From: an uncultured Pseudorhodobacter sp.
GTDB taxonomy: Bacteria; Pseudomonadota; Alphaproteobacteria; Rhodobacterales; Rhodobacteraceae
Direction: 5' to 3'
DNA length: 7,320 nt
Assembly: GCA_937910975.1 (NCBI GenBank)
Contig: CALEMZ010000355.1
Coordinates: 1-7,320, forward strand
Positions 1-6,289 of the stretch are shown here, piece by piece. Position 1 is the first letter of the stretch. Every line of letters starts with the position of its first letter. The notes beneath the pieces are model-generated. The model searched no databases, had not been told where the DNA came from, and saw only the letters and a list, made by a program, of their open reading frames with translations. The translations under genes and the position numbers were made by a program.

Positions 1-249
1 ACGATCCCATCCTTTGGCGTAAAGCAAGACGCCGTTCCTGGCCGTTTGGCGCAGCTTTGGTTCAAGGCTGAGCGTGAGGGCGTGTATTTCGGGCAATGCT
101 CGGAGCTGTGTGGCAATAACCATGCGTATATGCCGATCACCGTGAAAGTCGTGTCGGAAGCCGCCTATGCCGAGTGGCTGGCGGGTGCCAAGCAGGAATT
201 TGCCGGTGTTGCAGCGGCGACCCCGTTGAAACTGGCTTCGGCTGACTAA
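1..249 (+). CDS. coxB: Cytochrome c oxidase subunit II, C-terminal part (5'-truncated by window edge)
   Basis: This is the last 82 residues of subunit II of the aa3-type cytochrome c oxidase, the periplasmic cupredoxin domain that takes electrons from cytochrome c through the dinuclear CuA centre. The visible reading frame opens at base 1 with TIPSFGVKQDAVPGR, a hallmark of the family. It continues to CSELCGNNHAYM, which supplies the CuA ligands: Cys33, Glu35 (by main chain in known structures), Cys37, His41 and Met44, counted from the window edge. The remaining CuA histidine normally lies just before TIPSF and is therefore outside the window. The tail after the copper site (AYAEWLAGAKQEFAG and an Ala-rich end) is typical of Paracoccus/Rhodobacter subunit II. 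The gene is not broken; only its 5' part is missing from the window. A TTG at 46 is internal and not a start. A terminator-like hairpin follows 15 bases after the stop. Confidence 0.97.
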   Translation, partial: TIPSFGVKQDAVPGRLAQLWFKAEREGVYFGQCSELCGNNHAYMPITVKVVSEAAYAEWLAGAKQEFAGVAAATPLKLASAD

Positions 250-264
250 GGTTGCGAAAAATAG

Positions 265-294
265 GGCGGGGGCCAATGTATGGCCCCGCCTTTT
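265..294 (+). terminator. Terminator-like hairpin between coxB and ctaB
   Basis: Bases 265-275 (GGCGGGGGCCA) pair with 281-290 (TGGCCCCGCC) around a 5-base loop, with a single bulged G. TTTT (291-294) and then CCTT follow directly, so the element has the form of a rho-independent terminator. It sits between two genes of one expected operon and ends only about five bases before the ribosome binding site of ctaB. It may therefore act as a partial terminator, or as a 3' stability hairpin for the coxB message, rather than a full stop. Termination strength cannot be judged from the sequence alone. Confidence 0.75.
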
Positions 295-298
295 CCTT

Positions 299-304
299 GA
301 AGGA
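299..304 (+). promoter_or_regulatory. Ribosome binding site of ctaB, decides the start
   Basis: GAAGGA lies 2 bases before the ATG at 307 and 8 bases before the in-frame ATG at 313. Normal spacing favours the second ATG, so the protein probably begins MSDARAIG rather than MAMSDARAIG. Confidence 0.6.
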
Positions 305-312
305 CCATGGCA

Positions 313-1245
313 ATGAGTGACGCGCGGGCAATCGGACAAAGCGGGGAGGCAGGCTTCGGCGATTACGTAGCCCTGCTCAAGCCGCGTGTCATGTCGTTGG
401 TGGTTTTCACCGCGCTCGTTGGCGTTTTGGTGGCACCGGGGCAGGTACATCCGTTTGTGGCCATGACCTCAATCCTGTTTATCGCGCTGGGGGCGGGGGC
501 CTCGGGTGCGTTGAATATGTGGTGGGATGCCGATATTGACGTGATCATGAAGCGTACGGCCAACCGCCCCATTCCGGCGGGCAAGGTGCAGCCGGGCGAG
601 GCTTTGGGCTTTGGTCTGGCGCTGAGCGGTATTGCGGTGGTGATGCTGGCGCTGGCGACGAACCTTCTGGCCGCCGGACTGCTGGCCTTCACGATCTTTT
701 TCTATGCTGTTGTCTATTCGATGTGGCTCAAGCGATCGACCCCGCAGAACATCGTGATCGGTGGCGCGGCGGGGGCCTTTCCGCCGATGATCGGTTGGGC
801 GGCGGTGACGGGGGATGTGTCACTAGAATCCGCCCTGATGTTCATGCTGATCTTTATGTGGACGCCGCCCCATTTCTGGGCGCTGGCGCTGTTCATGAAT
901 GAGGATTATTCAAAAGCAGGCGTGCCGATGCTGACGGTGACGCATGGCAAGAAAGCCACGCGCAACCATATTCTGGTCTATACAATCGCGCTGATCCCCT
1001 TTGCGATCGGGGCGGGGTTCACCTCAATTGGGGGCCCTGTCTATCTGGTGGTCTCTGCCGTGCTGAATGCGGGGTTCCTTTGGGGGGCATGGCGCATCTG
1101 GAAGCGGGATGAGGTGCAGGCCGAGGCGGATAAATACGCAGTTGAAAAGCAGGTGTTCAAATTCTCGCTACTCTACCTGTTCCTGCATTTTGGGGCCTTC
1201 CTAGCCGAAGCCGCATTGAAACCTTACGGCTTTGGAGGCTGGTAA
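313..1245 (+). CDS. ctaB: Protoheme IX farnesyltransferase (heme O synthase)
   Basis: This integral membrane prenyltransferase of the UbiA family (Cox10/CtaB) transfers a farnesyl group from farnesyl diphosphate to the vinyl group of heme B, giving heme O, the precursor of heme A for the oxidase. The protein is 310 residues from the ATG chosen here, or 312 from the ATG at 307, and its length is normal for the family. It begins with the conserved LLKPRVMSLVVFTA segment. The first Asp-rich, Mg-diphosphate-binding motif NMWWDADID (Asn68, Asp72, Asp76) is followed by KRTANRPIPAG. The segments YSMWLKRSTPQN and TPPHFWALALFMNEDYSKAGVPM (second Asp region, Asp198) follow. About nine hydrophobic helices are visible. 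It lies between subunit II and the small membrane-protein gene, whose ribosome binding site (GGAGG, 1234-1238) overlaps its last codons. The context of copper chaperone and oxidase subunits fits a role in heme A supply for the aa3 oxidase. Confidence 0.96.
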   Translation: MSDARAIGQSGEAGFGDYVALLKPRVMSLVVFTALVGVLVAPGQVHPFVAMTSILFIALGAGASGALNMWWDADIDVIMKRTANRPIPAGKVQPGEALGFGLALSGIAVVMLALATNLLAAGLLAFTIFFYAVVYSMWLKRSTPQNIVIGGAAGAFPPMIGWAAVTGDVSLESALMFMLIFMWTPPHFWALALFMNEDYSKAGVPMLTVTHGKKATRNHILVYTIALIPFAIGAGFTSIGGPVYLVVSAVLNAGFLWGAWRIWKRDEVQAEADKYAVEKQVFKFSLLYLFLHFGAFLAEAALKPYGFGGW

Positions 1246-1246
1246 A

Positions 1247-1444
1247 ATGTCATTTCGTGAAGAGCATGAACTGCACAAGCGTCGTTTTGGCCGTAACTTT
1301 GGCCTAGGGCTCGTTCTGGTGGCATTTGTCGCCCTGGTCTTTGGTCTGACGGTGGTGAAAGTGATGAATGTCGGGCAGGTTCAGGGGTTTGACCATGCGG
1401 TCCGACCCGAATTGGTGCCCCAAGAAAAGGTGGCCAAGCCATGA
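1247..1444 (+). CDS. Small single-helix membrane protein of the cta operon, function unknown
   Basis: This is a 65-residue protein beginning MSFREEHELHKRRFGRN. Its charged N-terminal part (about residues 1-17) is rich in Arg, Lys, His and Glu. One hydrophobic helix follows (about 18-38, GLGLVLVAFVALVFGLTVV), then a 25-residue tail ending EKVAKP. The positive N-terminus suggests an N-in, C-out orientation with the tail in the periplasm. It has no cysteines and no evident catalytic or copper-binding motif. The start is supported by GGAGG at 1234-1238, 8 bases upstream of the ATG. It starts one base after the ctaB stop, and its TGA overlaps the ATG of ctaG (ATGA), so translation of the two is probably coupled. 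A small ORF is known at this place in the Paracoccus/Rhodobacter oxidase operons, between the Cox10 and Cox11 genes, and such proteins are sometimes labelled as oxidase assembly proteins or CoxF. A role with CtaG or in oxidase assembly is inference from position only. Confidence 0.85.
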   Translation: MSFREEHELHKRRFGRNFGLGLVLVAFVALVFGLTVVKVMNVGQVQGFDHAVRPELVPQEKVAKP

Positions 1445-2013
1445 CACCGATTCAGAAAACTGCAGCCCAATTGGCGGGCGTTGCCATCTTGATGGCCTCG
1501 CTATCCTTTGCGGCGGTGCCCTTTTATGACTGGTTTTGCCGTGTCACGGGCTTTGGCGGCACGACATCAACGGCAGAAACTGCATCTTCCGAAATATTGG
1601 ATCAGACCATCACTGTGCGCTTTGACGCCTCCAAGGGTCGCGATATGCCGTGGGAGTTCAAACCCATGCAGCGCGAAATGGAATTGCGCATCGGGGAAAC
1701 CGGGCTGGCGTTCTTTGAGGCCTACAACCCGACGGACCGCGTCGTTGCCGGTACTGCCAGCTACAACGTGACGCCAGATTCGGCGGGTGGCTATTTCACC
1801 AAGATTGCCTGTTTTTGTTTTACCGAGCAGGTATTGCAGCCCGGCGAGCGGGTGCAGATGCCCGTTACCTTTTATGTTGACCCCGAGATTACCACGGACC
1901 GCGAAGGCAAGTTCGTGCACGTGATCACGCTGTCATATACCTTCTATGAAACTGATCTTCCGGTGGAGGAGCAGGCAGCCCTTGCTCTGCCTACCACCGA
2001 CGCCGTAAACTAA
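1441..2013 (+). CDS. ctaG: Cytochrome c oxidase copper-delivery protein CtaG (Cox11 family)
   Basis: This is a copper chaperone needed to form the CuB site in oxidase subunit I. It is anchored by one N-terminal helix, with a periplasmic immunoglobulin-like copper-binding domain. The sequence is 190 residues, a normal length. The transmembrane anchor is at about residues 8-27. It is followed by the conserved AAVPFYDWFCRVTGFGGTT segment, where Cys33 is the conserved juxtamembrane cysteine. The domain contains ITVRFDA (57-63), PWEFKP (70-75), YNPTD and the copper motif CFCF at 124-127 (Cys124 and Cys126). YVDPEI and the closing strand VHVITLSYTFYE complete the family pattern, so all known copper-binding cysteines are present. 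Its ATG overlaps the stop of the upstream 65-aa gene (ATGA) and only a weak purine run precedes it, so it is probably translated by coupling. This Cox11-type CtaG is distinct from the unrelated multi-spanning CtaG of Bacillus. Confidence 0.97.
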   Translation: MTPIQKTAAQLAGVAILMASLSFAAVPFYDWFCRVTGFGGTTSTAETASSEILDQTITVRFDASKGRDMPWEFKPMQREMELRIGETGLAFFEAYNPTDRVVAGTASYNVTPDSAGGYFTKIACFCFTEQVLQPGERVQMPVTFYVDPEITTDREGKFVHVITLSYTFYETDLPVEEQAALALPTTDAVN

Positions 2014-2054
2014 GAGAAATCGCCAAGCCAAAGCGTAAGGCAGCGACAAAAAAC

Positions 2055-2060
2055 GAGGGA
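2055..2060 (+). promoter_or_regulatory. Ribosome binding site of coxC
   Basis: GAGGGA lies 9 bases before the ATG at 2070. It supports that start, which gives the expected N-terminus MAHAKNHDYHILPPS. The 56-base gap between ctaG and coxC shows no hairpin or clear promoter, so coxC is probably read from the upstream transcript. Confidence 0.6.
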
Positions 2061-2069
2061 ACGACGACC

Positions 2070-2870
2070 ATGGCCCATGCCAAGAACCACGACTACCACA
2101 TCCTTCCGCCCTCCATCTGGCCATTTATGGGCGCTGCGGGGGCATTTATCATGCTGTTCGGCGCAACGCTGGCGATGCATGGCTTCGGCCCTTGGATGGC
2201 TCTTATCGGCCTTGCCATGGTATTGTATGTCATGTTCGCCTGGTGGTCCGATGTCGTGACCGAAAGCCTGGTTGGCGACCACACGCCGGTCGTGCGGATT
2301 GGTCTGCGCTATGGTTTCATCATGTTCATCATGTCGGAAGTGATGTTCTTTGCGGCTTGGTTCTGGTCGTTCTTCAAGCATGCGCTGTACCCGATGGGGC
2401 CACTTTCCCCTGCCATTGATGGGGTCTGGCCACCAGTGGGGATTGAGACGTTTGACCCATGGCACCTGCCGCTGATCAACACGCTGGTCTTGCTGTGCTC
2501 GGGTGCCGCAGCAACTTGGGCGCATCATGCGCTGGTGCATGAGAATAACCGCAAGGATATGAAGAGCGGGCTGATCCTGGCGATCGTGCTGGGCGTATTC
2601 TTTACGGCGCTTCAGGCCTATGAATACAGCCATGCGGCCTTTGGCTTTGCGGGCAATATCTATGGCGCGAACTTCTTCATGGCGACTGGGTTCCACGGGT
2701 TCCATGTTTTGATCGGGACGATCTTTCTGACCGTCTGTCTGATCCGCGTCTACAAGGGCCATTTCACCCCGGAAAAGCACATCGGCTTTGAGGCGGCGGC
2801 ATGGTACTGGCATTTCGTTGACGTGGTGTGGCTGTTCTTGTTCGCCTCGATCTACGTTTGGGGCCAATAA
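2070..2870 (+). CDS. coxC: Cytochrome c oxidase subunit III
   Basis: This is subunit III of the aa3-type oxidase, an integral membrane protein that stabilises the catalytic core and helps sustain proton uptake into the D pathway. The protein is 266 residues and colinear with mitochondrial COX3 over its whole length. It opens MAHAKNHDYHILPPSIWPFMG and has seven hydrophobic helices at about residues 16-36, 40-58, 80-104, 133-152, 166-186, 200-225 and 240-263. Conserved signatures are WWSDVVTES (58-66), GLRYGFIMFIMSEVMFF with Glu90 (the position that reacts with DCCD in the bovine protein), WPPVGIE, TWAHHALV, YGANFFMATGFHGFHV and the C-terminal FEAAAWYWHFVDVVWLFLF. Start and length are as expected. 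A strong terminator hairpin follows 33 bases after the stop, so this gene probably ends the coxB-ctaB-orf-ctaG-coxC unit. Long open frames on the opposite strand here are coding shadows. Confidence 0.98.
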   Translation: MAHAKNHDYHILPPSIWPFMGAAGAFIMLFGATLAMHGFGPWMALIGLAMVLYVMFAWWSDVVTESLVGDHTPVVRIGLRYGFIMFIMSEVMFFAAWFWSFFKHALYPMGPLSPAIDGVWPPVGIETFDPWHLPLINTLVLLCSGAAATWAHHALVHENNRKDMKSGLILAIVLGVFFTALQAYEYSHAAFGFAGNIYGANFFMATGFHGFHVLIGTIFLTVCLIRVYKGHFTPEKHIGFEAAAWYWHFVDVVWLFLFASIYVWGQ

Positions 2871-2903
2871 GCCAAACGCTTTGGGCATTGCCCTGACGGT
2901 ATG

Positions 2904-2940
2904 AAGGGCGCGGGCCGAATGGGGCCCGCGCCTTTGTCTT
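2904..2940 (+). terminator. Rho-independent terminator after coxC
   Basis: Bases 2907-2916 (GGCGCGGGCC) pair perfectly with 2923-2932 (GGCCCGCGCC) around a 6-base loop. The stem extends through AAG (2904-2906) against TTT (2933-2935), with one G-T wobble pair. The downstream run TTTGTCTTT completes the pattern. It is the strongest hairpin seen in the window and lies in the gap between coxC and SURF1, about 23 bases before the SURF1 start. Confidence 0.85.
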
Positions 2941-2962
2941 TGATACGGGGATTGGATGAGAT

Positions 2963-3634
2963 ATGATGCGCCGCATGATTTTTCCTCTGCTGTTCGGCCT
3001 GTTCGGGATCACAATATTGATGTCTCTGGGCCTGTGGCAGATGCAGCGTTTGGCGTGGAAGCAAGTGGTGCTGAGCGAAATTGATGCGCGGATCGGCGCT
3101 GCGGCGGTGGACTTGCCCGCCTCCCCGGACCCCGAGTTGGATAGGTTCTTGCCCGTGAAGGCCGATGGGCGGCTGACGGGGGAGCAGTTGGATGTGCTGG
3201 TCAGCCGCAAGCAGATCGGCGCGGGCTTTCGGGTGATTGCGGTGCTGGAGATGCTGGACGGGCGGCGCGTGTTGGTGGACCGGGGCTTCTTGGTGGATGA
3301 GGCGCGGGGGTTGCCGCGCGAGGTCACGGATCTGGCGTTAGAGGGCAATTTGCTCTGGCCCGACGAGGTGGATGGTTTTACGCCAGCCCCGGATGCGGGC
3401 CGTGGCATTTGGTTTGCCCGCGATTTGCCCGCGATGGCCGCGGCCCTGAAGGCCGAGCCGGTGCTGATCATCGCGCGGTCTGAGACCGGGGACGGGATCG
3501 AACCGATGCCGGTGGACAGTTCCTCCATCCCGAATGACCATCTTAGCTATGCAGTTACGTGGTTTTCGCTTGCGCTTGTCTGGCTGGGGATGACAGTTCT
3601 GCTGCTGTGGCGTATGAGGCGCAAGGAAGAATAA
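2963..3634 (+). CDS. SURF1 family cytochrome c oxidase assembly protein
   Basis: SURF1 (Shy1) proteins bind heme a and assist its insertion into oxidase subunit I. The product is 223 residues with the family layout of two terminal membrane helices around a periplasmic domain. The first helix (about 6-25) runs into the signature LGLWQMQRLAWK (22-33). The soluble part contains RFLPVKADG, a VLVDRGF segment (103-109, where relatives often have RGW) and GRGIWFARDLPAMAAAL (146-162). The end carries HLSYAVTWF (193-201) and the second helix, finishing in a basic RMRRKEE tail. ATGs at 2963 and 2966 are adjacent and either could be the start; only a weak GGATGAG precedes them. A further in-frame ATG at 2975 would also keep the first helix. 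The gene lies just beyond the coxC terminator and 13 bases before thrC. No clear promoter is visible in the short gap, so read-through from the oxidase genes is plausible. Confidence 0.93.
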   Translation: MMRRMIFPLLFGLFGITILMSLGLWQMQRLAWKQVVLSEIDARIGAAAVDLPASPDPELDRFLPVKADGRLTGEQLDVLVSRKQIGAGFRVIAVLEMLDGRRVLVDRGFLVDEARGLPREVTDLALEGNLLWPDEVDGFTPAPDAGRGIWFARDLPAMAAALKAEPVLIIARSETGDGIEPMPVDSSSIPNDHLSYAVTWFSLALVWLGMTVLLLWRMRRKEE

Positions 3635-3641
3635 AGGGAGG
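3635..3641 (+). promoter_or_regulatory. Strong ribosome binding site of thrC
   Basis: AGGGAGG begins immediately after the SURF1 stop and lies 6 bases before the thrC ATG at 3648. It is the strongest Shine-Dalgarno match in the window, suggesting that thrC is translated independently and efficiently rather than by coupling. Confidence 0.7.
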
Positions 3642-3647
3642 CGTCCG

Positions 3648-5033
3648 ATGCGCTATATCTCAACCCGTGGTCAGGCCCCGAGCCTGAGCTTTTTAGACGC
3701 GATGATGACGGGCCTTGCGCGCGATGGCGGGCTTTATGTGCCTGAAACCGTGCCGCAGATGAACCATGCCGAGATTGCGGCGCTGGCGGGGCTACCCTAT
3801 GAGGAGATCGCGTTCCGGGTGATGTGGCCCTATCTGGGCGGCACCTTTGCCGAGGATGAGTTTCGCGGCTTGATCGCATCGGCCTATGCCAGCTTTGGCC
3901 ATGCTGCGCGCGCACCTTTGGTGCAACTGGGCCCGAACCATTTCTTGCTGGAGCTGTTTCACGGCCCGACTTTGGCATTCAAAGATTTTGCCATGCAGTT
4001 GATCGGCCAGATGATGCAGGCCGCTTTGGCCAAATCGGGCGAGCGGATTACGATTGTGGGCGCGACCAGCGGCGATACCGGATCGGCCGCGATGGAGGCG
4101 TTTCGTGGGCTTTCCAATGTGGATGTGTTCATCCTTTATCCGCATGGTCGGGTGTCTGAGGTGCAGCGCCGCCAGATGACCACGCCTTCGGAGGCGAATG
4201 TGCATGCGATTTCCATCGACGGTGATTTTGACGATGCTCAGGCCCGCGTGAAGGATATGTTCAACGATCTCGCGTTCCGCGATGGGGTACGCCTTGCCGG
4301 GGTCAACAGTATTAACTGGGCGCGGGTTTTGGCGCAGGTGGTCTATTATTTCTCCTCGGCTGTGTCTTTGGGCGCGCCGCATCGGGCGGTGAGCTTCACC
4401 GTGCCCACCGGCAATTTCGGCGATATTTTCGCGGGCAATATTGCGCGCCAGATGGGGTTGCCGATTGAAAAGCTGGTGATCGCGACGAACCAGAATGACA
4501 TTCTGGACCGGGCGATGAAGTCGGGCGCTTATGTGACCGATGGTGTGAAACCCTCAATCAGCCCGTCGATGGATATTCAGGTGTCTTCTAACTTTGAGCG
4601 GGTGCTGTTTGATGCTTACGGGCGTGATGGCGCGGCGGTTGCAGCCTTGATGGCGGAGTTGGCTGCGGGCGGTTTCACGATCAGCCAAGGCGCGTTGCAA
4701 ATGTTGCAGTCGGCATTCGCCTCAGGCCGTTGTGATGAGGATGAGACCCGTGCGACGATCCGCACGACCTTTGCCGAGACGGGTGAGATTTTGTGCCCAC
4801 ATTCGGCCGTAGGGGTGAAGGTGGCAGCGGATCATTTGGGGGCCACCCCGATGATCACGCTGGCCACGGCGCACCCAGCGAAATTTCCCGATGCGGTTGA
4901 GGCCGCGATGGGGATGCGGCCCGCCCTGCCAGAACGCATGGCAGACTTGTTTGAGCGGCCCGAGCGGGTGACGCGCCTGCCCAATGATCTTGCTGCTCTT
5001 CAGGCCCATATCCGCGAAAGGATTGCCAATTGA
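3648..5033 (+). CDS. thrC: Threonine synthase
   Basis: This is the pyridoxal-phosphate enzyme that converts O-phospho-L-homoserine and water to L-threonine and phosphate, the last step of threonine synthesis in the cytoplasm. The 461-residue length fits the longer threonine synthase type found in proteobacteria and yeast. The N-terminus MRYISTRGQAPSLSFLDAM and DGGLYVPETVP are typical. The catalytic lysine is Lys112 in HGPTLAFKDFAMQ. SGDTGSAAMEAF (141-152) and PTGNFGDIFAGNIA (253-266) provide conserved cofactor and phosphate contacts, and YPHGRVSEVQRRQM (164-177) is also a family segment. All key residues are intact. The gene follows SURF1 by 13 bases and its TGA overlaps the TTG start of the M16 peptidase gene. 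It has no known link to respiration, so co-location is best read as operon sharing. Confidence 0.97.
   Translation: MRYISTRGQAPSLSFLDAMMTGLARDGGLYVPETVPQMNHAEIAALAGLPYEEIAFRVMWPYLGGTFAEDEFRGLIASAYASFGHAARAPLVQLGPNHFLLELFHGPTLAFKDFAMQLIGQMMQAALAKSGERITIVGATSGDTGSAAMEAFRGLSNVDVFILYPHGRVSEVQRRQMTTPSEANVHAISIDGDFDDAQARVKDMFNDLAFRDGVRLAGVNSINWARVLAQVVYYFSSAVSLGAPHRAVSFTVPTGNFGDIFAGNIARQMGLPIEKLVIATNQNDILDRAMKSGAYVTDGVKPSISPSMDIQVSSNFERVLFDAYGRDGAAVAALMAELAAGGFTISQGALQMLQSAFASGRCDEDETRATIRTTFAETGEILCPHSAVGVKVAADHLGATPMITLATAHPAKFPDAVEAAMGMRPALPERMADLFERPERVTRLPNDLAALQAHIRERIAN
5017..5022 (+). promoter_or_regulatory. Ribosome binding site that supports the TTG start of the M16 peptidase
   Basis: AAAGGA sits inside the last thrC codons, 7 bases before TTG at 5030. 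No in-frame ATG occurs until residue 19, which would remove the conserved first strand, so this site decides in favour of the TTG start. Confidence 0.65.
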
Positions 5034-6289
5034 CCAGTCGCCTGACCACCCTTGCCAACGGATTTCGCATTGTGACCGAGGCGATGCCGGGGCTGAAATC
5101 GGCCAGCGTGGGCATCTGGATCACGGCGGGCGGCCGCCATGAGCGCGTGGAGCAAAACGGCATTGCGCATTTTCTGGAGCATATGGCCTTCAAGGGCACC
5201 GAGAAGCGCAGTTCCTTGCGGATTGCCGAAGAGATTGAAGACGTCGGCGGCTATATCAACGCCTATACCAGCCGCGAAATGACCGCCTATTACGCGCGGG
5301 TTTTGGAAGATGATGTGGCGCTGGCGCTGGATGTGATTGGGGATATCGTTCTCAACCCCGTGTTTGACCCGCGCGAGATTGAGACAGAGCGCCATGTGAT
5401 CTTGCAAGAGATCGGCCAGTCGCTCGATACGCCGGACGACATTGTGTTCGACTGGCTGCAAGAGGCCTGCTACCCCGACCAGCCGTTCGGGCGCACCATT
5501 CTTGGCCCGGCGGAACGTGTTAGCGCCTTTACGCGCGAGGATTTGACCAGTTTTGTGGCCGAGCATTACAGCCCCGACCGCATGATCCTTTCGGCGGCGG
5601 GTGCCGTGGACCATGACGCGATTGTGGCACAGGCCGAGGCGCTGTTTGGCGCGCGCAAAGCGGTGGGGGGCGGGCTTATTCAACCCGCGCTGTTCAAAGG
5701 TTCCGAGCGGCGGGAAAGTAAGGCGCTGGAGCAGGTACATTTTGCTTTGGCCTTTGATGCGCCGGGCTATTTGGAGCCAAATGTCTATACCGCCCAGATC
5801 TATGCGATGGCTTTGGGTGGCGGCATGTCGAGTCGCCTATTCCAGAAAATTCGCGAAGAACGTGGGCTGTGCTATTCGATCTTTGCGCAATCGGCGGCCT
5901 ATGAAGGTGCTGGGCAGATTACGATTTATGCCGGCACCTCCGAGGAGGAGATCGGCGAGCTGACACAGCTGACACTGACGGAATTGAAGCGCGCGGCGGG
6001 TGATATGACGGAGGCCGAAGTGACCCGTGCGCGGGTACAGTTGAAGGCGGGCTTGTTGATGGGGCTGGAAAGCCCTTCAAGCCGCGCCGAACGGCTGGCA
6101 CGCCTGCTCGCGATCTGGGGCCGGGTGCCGGACGCTGAGGAAGCTGTGGCCAAAATCGATGCGGTGACCACGGTGGATGTGCGCGGCTATGCGGGCGAAA
6201 TGGTGGGCGCGGATGTTGCTATTGCGCTTTATGGCCCGGTTGACGCAGCCCCCGGATTGGAGGAAATCCGCGCCGGGCTTGCTGCCTGA
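5030..6289 (+). CDS. M16 family zinc peptidase, mitochondrial processing peptidase beta-like
   Basis: This is a zinc metallopeptidase of the pitrilysin/M16 family, 419 residues, the size of bacterial M16B proteins and of mitochondrial processing peptidase (MPP) subunits. The inverted zinc motif HxxEH is present as HFLEH (His47, Glu50 catalytic, His51) within NGIAHFLEHMAFKGT. The third zinc ligand is probably Glu127 in ERHVILQEI, at the spacing seen in beta-MPP. The second half holds GGGMSSRLFQKIREERGLCYS (263-283), the conserved C-terminal R/Y region. The protein therefore looks catalytically competent. No signal peptide is seen, so it is probably cytoplasmic; its substrate is unknown. The start is TTG, overlapping the thrC stop as TTGA. 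Its own TGA shares a base with the ATG of the next gene. Family members are often labelled insulinase or processing protease. PqqF-type peptidases are larger, and no PQQ genes are near. Confidence 0.94.
   Translation: MTSRLTTLANGFRIVTEAMPGLKSASVGIWITAGGRHERVEQNGIAHFLEHMAFKGTEKRSSLRIAEEIEDVGGYINAYTSREMTAYYARVLEDDVALALDVIGDIVLNPVFDPREIETERHVILQEIGQSLDTPDDIVFDWLQEACYPDQPFGRTILGPAERVSAFTREDLTSFVAEHYSPDRMILSAAGAVDHDAIVAQAEALFGARKAVGGGLIQPALFKGSERRESKALEQVHFALAFDAPGYLEPNVYTAQIYAMALGGGMSSRLFQKIREERGLCYSIFAQSAAYEGAGQITIYAGTSEEEIGELTQLTLTELKRAAGDMTEAEVTRARVQLKAGLLMGLESPSSRAERLARLLAIWGRVPDAEEAVAKIDAVTTVDVRGYAGEMVGADVAIALYGPVDAAPGLEEIRAGLAA

Noticed and set aside
1232..1246. Earlier TTG start for the 65-aa protein, adding five residues
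   Set aside because: The TTG overlaps the GGAGG ribosome binding site itself. The ATG at 1247 has ideal spacing from that site.
2010..2888. 292-codon open frame on the minus strand across all of coxC
   Set aside because: It lies entirely antisense to a gene with full-length family identity. Its translation is rich in Arg, His, Gln and Pro with no recognisable domain, as expected from the complement of GC-rich codons.
2956..2962. ATG at 2956 as the start of a short frame overlapping the SURF1 start
   Set aside because: It is out of frame with SURF1 and lacks a ribosome binding site and any recognisable product.
2764..3528. 254-codon minus-strand frame spanning the coxC end, the terminator and SURF1
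   Set aside because: It runs through the coxC terminator hairpin and two real genes in antisense. The product is Ser/Arg/Pro-rich and of low complexity, typical of a shadow frame.
3792..4382. 196-codon minus-strand frame inside thrC
   Set aside because: It is antisense to the catalytic core of threonine synthase, and its composition is that of a codon shadow.
5000..5740. 246-codon open frame on the minus strand over the M16 peptidase gene
   Set aside because: It is antisense to a well-supported zinc peptidase with intact motifs. The translation shows no family features and no plausible ribosome binding context was seen.
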